From Ctena decussata (Eukaryota > Mollusca > Bivalvia > Lucinida > Lucinidae), in the NCBI GenBank assembly GCA_963989385.1, contig OZ022499.1:47977757-48041756 (forward strand): a stretch of DNA of 64,000 nucleotides. Direction: 5' to 3'. Both the position numbers and the translations under genes were made by a program. The notes beneath the pieces were generated by a model. It made no database searches, had not been told where the DNA came from, and saw nothing but the letters and a program-made list of their open reading frames with translations. Every line of letters begins with the position of its first letter. Position 1 is the stretch's first letter. Shown in pieces: positions 55,711-64,000 of the stretch.

Positions 55711-55998
55711 TTTTTTTCGAGTATATATTTTCTGGAAGAACATTATGGAAAGGTTAGCAAAGGTGGCAGAAATATAACCAATCTGCGGATTGCCGATGAC
55801 ATTGATGCTCTTGCTGAAAAAAGAGCAAGTACTAGAAGCCCTAGTCGAAAGTCTTGACAAAACCTGCACAAGGTAGCCTATAAAATGGAGATAAGTGCTG
55901 AGAAGATATTTTTCTCGAAATGTAAATATTTGTACATATTGATGCTATTTTTGTTTGAAACCCTCTGAAGAATGCACTGTTAATGATTATCTCTCCAT

Positions 55999-56893
55999 AT
56001 ATACGAGGGATGATTGATAAGTTCTGAGCCTAAGATACTTGTAGTGAATCTGCGAATGGATGCTTACCGCGAAAGTAATTGGTTGTCATTCACTAGCTTT
56101 CGGTGGAAGTTTCAAAACTTTTTGGCAAAAGGTTTCTTTTTTACAGCGCCTTAAACACAAGAGGGGTGGCATATTTTTAAAATAACAGTTACAATCTATT
56201 TGCCTTGCATTTTTTTGAAAACCCATTCTTCACATTCTCCAAGATTTAAACGGTTCTTGTTTTAATACATGCAAGTATAATGAGTGGTCAATGGTTTTAT
56301 GGAAATGCAAAATATTTTGGCCTCTGGTGGCTTTACCGTAAACCCTTAAATATTGCAACCCCAAAATTATGAGACCCATATCCTAATTTCGTGTTTGTTA
56401 AGAACATTTGTGGGCAAAACCAAACAATGGTTACACACATATGAACACTGACATCTTATATGATTTTCGTCAAAAAAAATAAAAGATGTCCACTTCTGTG
56501 CACGCAGAGCATGCGACTCCGATTATGCACTATCTGCAGAAACTCTCAAAATATACACTTCCTGAAAATTAAAATTTTGCTTTTTATTCTGGAATGGAAT
56601 AAACATATGTTTGCATATATCATCAATTCTCGGGATGCTGTAGGACATATATTTGCAAAAACAATTGCAAAATGTTGACTCTGCTAAAGTTATGGTCGGT
56701 CAAAGAGGTATACAATGCACTCGTGGGGGTAACTGTAAAAGGTGAAGTGTCATCCAATTGATATTTCAGATAAATTCCCGAAATTTGACGAATGTTGCTC
56801 TGTAGAATGGGTGTTTAAGATAAATTACTCAAATCCACTCTAAAGATTTCAAAACATGGTGAGGCTCAGGACTTATCATTCATCCCTCGTATA
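55999..56893. mobile_element. Tc1/mariner-like non-autonomous element, about 0.9 kb
   Basis: TATACGAGGGATGATTGATA then AGTTCTGAGCCT at the left, and AGGCTCAGGACTTATCATTC then ATCCCTCGTATA at the right: about 32-bp inverted repeats with three mismatches. ACGAGGG ends and flanking TA are typical of mariner-like elements. The interior frame 56460-56678 does not resemble a DDE transposase, so the element is non-autonomous or gutted. Confidence 0.65.
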
Positions 56894-58647
56894 TACTCGT
56901 TGGATTTCAGTGTTGTAATTATGCTAAAATTCTGCGATCTTTCCGGGAAAACTCTCGTATGTTGATCGCCAGATAACCTTTGTCTCAGATACCGTTTTCT
57001 GACTGCCAGAGATATTGAATCGTTGCATGAAAACAACCAAACACGGAATACAGATCCTTGACCTGCAGTATGATTATTTAATGTTATGTCGGAATCAGTT
57101 TTTATGAGAATGGTATAATGGCGATATTAAGTTATGGACATGTATTAAAATGTGAATAGTTGGCGGACTTCTATTTCATGTCATTCGTCTTCAGCGCCTA
57201 CAGGCCAAACTTTATTATTAAAATAAAATATTCTAGTTTACTGAGTGCCATAATCCTATTATGCAACTGTCAAGTGACACTGCTATTTCATCAAATTAAA
57301 TACCCCACCACTTGATGATATAACAGGTCATAAAACAGCTAACAACTGTGGGAGTATGGGTATGTGTTTTACATAGCAGATGATAAATGTTATCGTCAAA
57401 CATGTGCGTTAGCATTAGATAAGCAAATAAAAATGTTTTATGTCTGTCTTTTAGCAAAAGGACTTCTCTATGCAAAATCTCGTATTTTTAAATCGAATTT
57501 ACATACATACAAATTTGATAGAAAATTGAGGTTTTCCAACATCTGGTACCTCCCGCCACCTTTGAGGAGAGTATACTATACTGAACATCAAAAGAAACGC
57601 CCACAAGTTTAAGTTCGATTTTTTTCTGTCAGCTGATTTACAGTTTCAAATCACGTACAGCACACAATACAATTGTTGCCTGCCACCAATATAAACTTAG
57701 CTTCTGGCAAAATTTAACCTTGATTAAAGATTTATCTCAATTAATCGTGAAACATTGGAAGTTGTTGTAAGAGAAGTCTTTCCTTTCGCAGTATAATGAT
57801 TTGTTTACTCAACGCGGCTGTAATGAGTGGTTATGCAAAAACCCGCCAGGATTATTACCAAAGTGTTCCTTTTAGGAACATGACAACAATTTGAAGTTGA
57901 GCACTTATCAAAGTATCTCCCTTGCAATTGCACAAAGAGCAAATCGGGAAGTTCAATACAACCAAACGTTCTGCTTCTTGGCAGATCGTATCATTACTCT
58001 TGTTTATTCTTTTTCATTCTTCGTATGAACCGTTTCTTTTCCTTTAAAGAAATACAGGATGTTAAAATGTATATGGGAAATCCAATGGTAAGCAAGTGTT
58101 ACTTTTTCCACTGTCAGCTTTCAACCGGTTGTTTCTCTGAAAGGCCTAATTGCTTTGATTATTTTACTTATCCTTGCTGGCAAGTTGCTGCGGACATTAT
58201 GTCATGAGAAAATAATTGGCCGAACATCTTATGAAATTGCAAATTCAGCTTCTGAAAGTATGGTATCTTTAAGTTTAATCCCATCAAAAAAGGAAGCGTT
58301 CAGGTATGTATAGCTAATGAAATATCGATGCGCTGTGGTACTTGTTCTGTCGGAATGGCATAAACCAAGTAACTTAAAATATCCAAATAAAACATATACA
58401 TATACCTTCAAATAAATTGGGCGTATACATTGTGAGCATTTCTTTTAATGCTCAGTAAATGTTATTTCACGGCGCTGCGCCGTGCATTTTAAGGTTATTA
58501 CTTTTGAAATGTTGCTGGTGTTTGGAAATGGTTGAATGTTCCTTTCGGTTCATAGCATAACATTTTGATTAGCGTAGCACATGTATATTTACCCGAAGAA
58601 CTGTAGGAAATATATAACAATGTTCAGTTTTATTTGCAGCAACATTA
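56894..58647. other. Non-coding stretch with one inverted-repeat element end
   Basis: ACTGAACATCAAAAGAAACG at 57578 is an element end like that at 26665. Small frames at 57364-57612 and 58025-58207 are not recognised. Two short palindromes, GAGCATTTCTTTTAATGCTC (58436) and CACGGCGCTGCGCCGTG (58469), sit close together. Confidence 0.4.
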
Positions 58648-60092
58648 TAATGCCCCAAACTTCGGAGAAGTTGAGGGGGGTATATTGGTTTGGGCCTGTC
58701 CGTCCGTCCGTCCGTCCGCCCGTCCGTCCGTAACACTTTTTTGTAGCTTGGAAACTCAAGAACCGCTTATGCTAGGATCTTGAAATTTTATATGTGGCAT
58801 GTACATGAAAAATAAGCGGACCCGTATTTTTTTCCTCCGCCGGTCTTGTCGTTCAGGAGTAATGCCCCTTTTTCAACTTTTTGGGAAAACCTTGTGACCA
58901 AAATATCTGAAGAACCACTTAAGCTAGGATCCTGGTATTTGGCATACAGTTACAGACTAAGGTGAAGATGAACTGATTATTTTTGAGCATATTGCGTAAA
59001 TTTTTGGTTGAGTTATTCCCCGTTTTCCGACATAGGTGCATTTTATATAGGAAAAACCTTGTGACCAAAATATCAAAATAACCGCATAAGCTAGCATGTT
59101 TATATTTGGCATACAGTTACAAGCCAAGGTGAAGATGACGTGATTAACTTTTGAGCATCTTTCGTAAATGTTTGGTTGAGTTATTTCCCTTTTTCAGACA
59201 GGCATTTTACATAGGAAAAGCCTTGTGACCAAAATATCGAAAGAACCACATAAGCTAGCAAGTTTATATTTGACGTACAGTTACAAGCCAAGGTGTAGAT
59301 GACGTGATTAATTTTTGAGCATCTTTCGTAAATTTTTGGTTGAGTTATTTCCCTTTTTCAAACATAGGCATTTAATACAGGAAAAACCTTGTGACCAAAA
59401 TATCTAAAGAACCACATAAGCTAGCAAGTTTATATTTGGCATACAGTTACAAGCCAAGGTGTAGATGGACTGATTAACTTTTGAGCATCTTTCGTAAATT
59501 TTTGGTAGAGTTATTCCCTTTTTTCAGACATCTATGCATTTTACATAGGCATAACCTTGTGACCAAAATATCCAAAGAACCGCTTAAGCTAGCATATATG
59601 TATTTGGCATATAGCTACAAGTCAATATGTAGATGATCTGATTAACTTTTGAGCATATTTCGTAAATTTTTGGTTGAGTTATTTCTCTTTTTCGGACAAA
59701 GGCATTTTATATAGGAATACCCTTGTGACCAAAATATCTGAAGAACCGCTTAAGCTAGGATCCTGATATTTGACATAGAGTTACAGACCAAAGTGTAGAC
59801 GATCTGATTAACTTTATAGCATATTTTGTAAATTTCCTTTTTATGAACATAGGTATTTTATATAGGAATAACCTTGTGACCAAAATATCTGAAGAACCGC
59901 TTAAGCTAGGATCCTGATATTTGGCATACAGTTATAGGCCAAGGTATAGATGATCTTATTAGTGTTGTAGCCAATTCTATAAATACTGGGTTGAGTTATA
60001 CCCCTTTCTGACTGATACATTATGGGATTAACCTTCTTTAGAGGCAAGCATACGGTTGGGGGGGCATAGTGTTTCATAAACACATTTTCTAG
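58648..60092 (+). mobile_element. Helentron-like (pearl/HINE-type) element, second copy of the 8851 family
   Basis: The head (TGCCCCAAACTTCGGAGAAG, then TTGGTTTGGGCCTGTCCGTC with a long CCGT run) and tail (ACGGTTGGGGGGGCATAGTG, TTTCATAAACACATTTTCTA) match 8851-10337. The core landmark AATATC recurs at 58902, 59069, 59233, 59399, 59577, 59733 and 59884: steps of 167, 164, 166, 178, 156 and 151 bp. The core units differ clearly from those of the first copy while head and tail are conserved. Confidence 0.82.
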
Positions 60093-61779
60093 TTTTTATC
60101 TAAGCGAACGTATTAATTTTTCAAACCCAAAATTTTAAATTGTTTATCAAATATGAATTGTAACTCCTTTCGAACTTTTTCAGTGCTGCTTCTAAAACCA
60201 TGTACCTCACCGCACTACACTTGGGTAAAATAAAGTACTGCACTGCCGAATATTTCCATACCTTATCAAACTTCCCGAGCCCTTCCATAAGCAAACTGTG
60301 AAGCTTTAAAGCAATAAAATGATTCGTTTTTATTTATTCGACATGTCAGATTATTTTAGAGAAATAAATACTTATTTTACGCTAAGATCTTTTTAAGATT
60401 AAAATGCAGCCTCAATCAATTATAATCTAAGGGTAGGCCCCTGACTTTCATATGAAAATGTTACCACAGTGTTCAGATCTCTGACTTTCAAATATGATTG
60501 TGTTTATAAATACAACTTGAATTTTTCTGTCTTATGGCTACATGGCTACATTATTCGTGTGTTTTTTTTTCTCTCAAAATTTAAGCGGATCACTCATAGT
60601 GACCTTAGCAGGTAAATATTTCTTTAGGAGTTGAAAACATAGGCTTATAAGTATGTTTGAGCTCCAAGTACCAAGTTGAAATCTCCATGAATTAGTTTGG
60701 GGGAGAAAAGTTTAATTTGTGGTCTATTGTTCATATTATTGTTCAGGCATATTGTACATCCAAAATTATAATGGAACATTATTATAATGGAACATTCAAA
60801 TGCATAAGAAACTGAGTTTTAGCCATATACGAGTACATATGTATTGATATGGAGAATTAATCTTTACATTTGGCAAAAAATTGACATAACTTTATTCTAT
60901 ATTGACCAAGCATAAAAGAAATAGCTGATTCATATTTGATATAATGGCACATACGAGTCCAGCCGACGATCGATTATAATCGAAACTTGGTTGCGTTTAC
61001 TTCTCATTACCGATTTCCATAGTCGACTGATTGCAAAATATTTTTAGTAACATATTTTCATTTTCGTAAAGAAATAAAAATAAAGTTATGTTTTTACAAA
61101 TGTTTATTTGAGTAATTTATAGACCTGTATTCAATGTATAATTTATGTTAGCATTACAAATATTCTGAAATTTGATTTAAAAAATCCTCCAAATGCTCTA
61201 GGAAAAAAACTAAAATAAGAAACAATAAAGGTCGCCTATTAGTCTATCATAGATTCGTCTTAGAAAGTAAAAAATAGGCAATGATCAGGAATATACAATC
61301 AGATCCCATATCCCACCCTCAAAAACTAGAGGGAAAGACGTATATACATAAACTGACAACAGTCACGAAAGGCGACTGTAAAATTGTGGATTTTGGAATT
61401 GTTTCCGAGCACTACCATCCCCACCCTACCCCTGGATGTCTTTAATGTCAAGTTCACATATATTCGTACTTAGAATTTTTATAAGGTTTACGTCAAAGTT
61501 TTCAGGACCTTATCTCCAAACCCTGGGATGGGTTTAGTTTACATTTGGTACGATGAAAGATATTGGTAAAAACAATTAACAATACTAGTTCCATCCCCTT
61601 GCATGACCTTAAGATCAAGTTCACAGACTTAGAATTTTCTGTCCATAAATATGTCTGACTGACCTACGAAAATTAGATGGACGTCTTGAGCATCTTTCTT
61701 ACGCCGTGCATTAATCGTTTGTTGCATGCTGCAGCAAGTTTTGTACTTGTTTCATTTATTGATTACCTTTTTCCGACAG
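60093..61779. other. AT-rich non-coding stretch upstream of the peptide gene
   Basis: Two weakly similar blocks (CCACCCTACCCCTGGATGTC at 61421 and CATCCCCTTGCATGACCTTA at 61594, each followed by AAGTTCACA and TTAGAATTTT) suggest a decayed tandem core with a unit of roughly 170-180 bp. Directly before the gene, TTTCATTTATTGATTACC then TTTTTCCGACAG is a good splice acceptor, so an unseen 5' untranslated exon is expected upstream. Confidence 0.45.
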
Positions 61780-61786
61780 AATCACA

Positions 61787-62293
61787 ATGGCTACGTTTAA
61801 AGCGCTAACACTTGTTGTTATGGTGGGTGTATTTTATCAACTGACCCTTCCGAGCGACGGAAGCAAATCATTATGCAGAAAGATTACAGCTATTAGCTGC
61901 CGAGTGGTTACAAAAGCAGGAGGAGCTGCTGGCGGGGCAGCCATTGGGACTTTGGCACAGCCTGGTGCAGGAACAATAGCTGGTGCTGCAGTTGGGGCAG
62001 GTGTTGGGCAATTAGCTAGTGAGGTGTGTGACCCAGTGAGCAGTTGGGTTTGCGGCAAGCGACGCAAGCGACGTAGGACAATGGTCGATGTACGTATTGT
62101 TTCACAATCTCTATTTAAGACATGCATGTTATCATATGGACACTAGTGTGACTAGACAAAACCCAGCTGCTTAGATCACACTAGAAAGTTGCAGCTTTTA
62201 AGAATATGTAATATACTTAGGGGCAAAAGAAAGTATACAGGTACCGCAGTCTTAATTTTTCTTCAGATGTCTATATATCTGCATAATACCTAG
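61787..62293 (+). CDS. Secreted cationic Gly/Ala-rich peptide precursor with two CX7C pairs
   Basis: The start is ATG at 61787 in a good context (ACAATGG), seven bases after a splice acceptor (GACAG|AATCAC). Residues 1-26 are a signal peptide (KALTLVVMVGVFYQ core; cleavage near GS-KS). The mature part has cysteines at 30, 38, 81 and 89, i.e. CX7C, a 42-residue spacer, CX7C. The spacer (about 44-77) is a glycine-zipper-like run (GGAAGGAAIG, GAGTIAGAAVGAGVG). VCGKRRKRRR at 88-97 combines a polybasic cleavage site with a Gly that could be amidated. The frame can run unspliced to a stop at 62146. I prefer splicing at GAT|GTACGT (62089) to TTTTTCTTCAG|ATG (62267), giving a stop at 62291-62293 just before AATAAA. 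Cationic, secreted and membrane-prone suggests an antimicrobial peptide, but I do not recognise the family; a neuropeptide-like precursor is the alternative. Confidence 0.7.
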
Positions 62294-62305
62294 GCACTGT
62301 TGATA

Positions 62306-62311
62306 AATAAA
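62306..62311 (+). terminator. Polyadenylation signal AATAAA
   Basis: A canonical AATAAA 13 bases after the predicted spliced stop codon of the peptide gene. It supports the two-exon 3' end. Confidence 0.55.
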
Positions 62312-62563
62312 ATGAGTTTTGCATAATTTGCGACAATTTTCAGTATGATCGAGGACAAAACTTCGTTTGAAACGGACAAGGGGTCTAAAATAACATTGTC
62401 CCTTGATTAGCTTCCTTTTAAACATACAATTTGGCCAATAGAGATTAATGTTATTCATTTTATGCATTACATCGAAAAAAGGATGAAACGTTTGAAAGGG
62501 CATGTTGCACTCTCAAATGAAACAAAGGGTAAAGCAGCAAGTTTTCGAAATATGAACTGAAGT

Positions 62564-63060
62564 TTTGGCGTCTTCTGGTAACATGTATTGAATTTAATTT
62601 GCACTGAGGTCTTAGGGAAAGTTCATTTGCAATACTCTTTCAATAAACAAGTCTATGAGTTTCCATTCATATGCGCACAAAGACAAGAATCCACACAACA
62701 ATTTTATCGAAAATTGCAAGTGAAACGTTTCACCCTGGGTAAAATAGAGTAACGATTAATTCCTTATTATTTTAATTCAAAGGGAGATAATTTGAAACAG
62801 GTATGGTTGAAGCCGTTTGGTTGGCGTTTCATATAAAATGACCATGTGGTTAGTGCAGAGTGCAAAAAGTTTTTATTGAAACTGCTGAATCTGAGTTCAT
62901 GACCTTAACTCCATTATTAATGACTGCAAAACAATTTGTGTTTGTGTTTTGCAGAGCTAGACGTTTGTCATAGTGAAGTTATTAACATTTCCATGCAGCC
63001 ATTTACACGAGACCCTGTACTCAAAATAAAAAAAAAATCATTTTATTGTCTCTGAGTATA
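62564..63060 (-). repeat. Dispersed repeat, reverse copy (partner at 39780-40350)
   Basis: The reverse complement aligns over about 500 bp with 39780-40350, from GTTTTGGCGTCTTCTGGTAA at one end to TTGTCTCTGAGTATAGG at the other, with indels. It lies just downstream of the peptide gene. Confidence 0.6.
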
Positions 63061-64000
63061 GGAGATAACGGGAATCCCCGGAGTGACGTCATCGGATGAT
63101 CACGTGGGTAGATTGGTTGGCAAAAAGATAGCGACAGACAGTGGTCTTCTTTGGGATTTTGCTGAAAATTAACCTCTGAAATGCGTAAAATATAGTTAAG
63201 AAAGCTGCGAATATATAGAAACCGATAAAACCAGTGCAAATATTGTTTTAATAGCTTGTCGCGCGAAAAAAGAGACTTATTTAATATTATTCAAAGTTAT
63301 TTAATTACTCTATATACATTGACTCGCTTCGGAACAGGACTTTTTCTCTTAATAACTTTGACTTAAAACGAAAAATAAATAAATGAAATAAAAATACAAT
63401 AAATCGGAGGTACTAAAGATCAGTATTTTAACCTTTAAACCTTTTCGACAATCAAGGTGATTATTAAATAGAACAAGGGTAATAGAAAATGAAAGGCAAT
63501 AAAATATAGAAACTTGTATCCAGCGAGAAGTAATGCAAAATTAATAAAACATATTGATCTAATTTAGGGATAAGAAAATGTAAAATATAGATAAGTAAAT
63601 GAATTTATATTCATGACTGCGATTCAAAAGAGAATGTTTTAAAACTGTAAAGGATAATATACACGTATAAGCAGAGAACCTTCTGTTTTGAAATTACTAT
63701 CAGTAATTAGCACATTATTTAGTCCGAGCTCATGACATCTGAACAACAAATTCACTTTGTCTGTTTCTCTCTCTGTCTCCCCCCCCCCCCTCTCTCTGTC
63801 TCTCTAATGGTTTGATAAAACGGTAAAGGATAATATATAAACAGAGAATCTTCTCTGTTTTGAAACGCAGAAATTACCATAGTATTTAGTCCGAGCTCAT
63901 GACATCTAAACACTAAATTCTCTCTCTCTCTCTCTCTCTCTCTCATTGTTTGCTCTTTATATTTTATTAGGGGACAAGCATACTAATATTAAAATATCAT
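63061..64000. other. AT-rich non-coding stretch with CT microsatellites
   Basis: Two CT-rich simple repeats lie at about 63766-63804 (with a C10 run) and 63918-63946. Each is preceded or followed by the same text (GGATAATATA, CAGAGAA-CTTCT, TTTAGTCCGAGCTCATGACA), so a segment of about 140-170 bp is duplicated in tandem, diverged by the microsatellites. No gene. Confidence 0.5.

Noticed and set aside
61837..62127. Minus-strand frame antisense to the peptide gene
   Set aside because: Shadow of the plus-strand gene, with no signal or splice logic of its own.
63752..63946. Minus-strand frame with RERERE runs
   Set aside because: Translation of CT/GA microsatellites.

Overview
The window looks like nuclear DNA of an animal, most likely a bivalve mollusc. 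It is AT-rich, has spliceosomal introns, and is full of short mobile elements. The repeat types are those known from bivalves: Helentron-like elements with a (GTCY)n microsatellite and a tandem core of about 166 bp (pearl/HINE type), tRNA-derived SINEs, foldback MITEs and decayed non-LTR retrotransposons. The species is not resolved, and there is no sign of a bacterial or viral genome.

Main gene. Positions 2096-21550 on the minus strand hold 13 internal exons of an ABCC (MRP/ABCC1-like) multidrug-resistance-associated ABC transporter. I placed every splice junction by eye. Phases agree across all 12 introns and the joined frame is open for 589 codons. It covers TMD0 (exon 2), the L0 linker and most of TMD1, stopping just before NBD1. 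Exon 1 (start codon) was not found at higher coordinates. NBD1, TMD2 and NBD2 should lie off the left edge. Exon numbers follow human ABCC1 only loosely. Introns are 0.7-3.1 kb and are studded with MITEs and SINEs.

Second gene. At 61780-62311 on the plus strand is a compact gene for a small secreted, cationic, Gly/Ala-rich peptide. It has a signal peptide, two CX7C cysteine pairs around a glycine-zipper core, a Gly-Lys-Arg processing/amidation-like site, a probable 177-bp intron and an AATAAA signal. It resembles an antimicrobial-peptide precursor, but I do not recognise the family.

Layout. 1-1.07 kb: broken LINE with a nested 132-bp foldback. 2-21.6 kb: ABCC gene and its introns (Helentron-like element 8.85-10.34 kb, SINEs near 13.5 and 14 kb, foldbacks). 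21.6-30.5 kb: a duplicated exon-like segment in inverted copies, two hairpins with matching loops, a truncated SINE, foldback MITEs and another Helentron-like array. 30.5-41 kb: mixed decayed repeats, SINEs and DNA-element remnants. 41.2-43.3 kb: tandem array of about 125-bp units. 44.1-45.1 kb: LINE fragment split by an element with a 10-bp target duplication. 45.7-46.2 kb: minisatellite. 46.29-46.39 kb: possible TATA promoter with a non-coding first exon. 49.3-53.5 kb: large cluster of foldback units in both orientations. 53.8-55.1 kb: another tandem-core element. 55.2-56.9 kb: two terminal-inverted-repeat elements. 58.65-60.09 kb: second copy of the 8.85-kb element family. 61.8-62.3 kb: secreted peptide gene. 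62.5 kb to the end: dispersed repeat and CT microsatellites.

Apart from the transporter and the small peptide I see no convincing protein gene. Most short open frames fall inside repeats.
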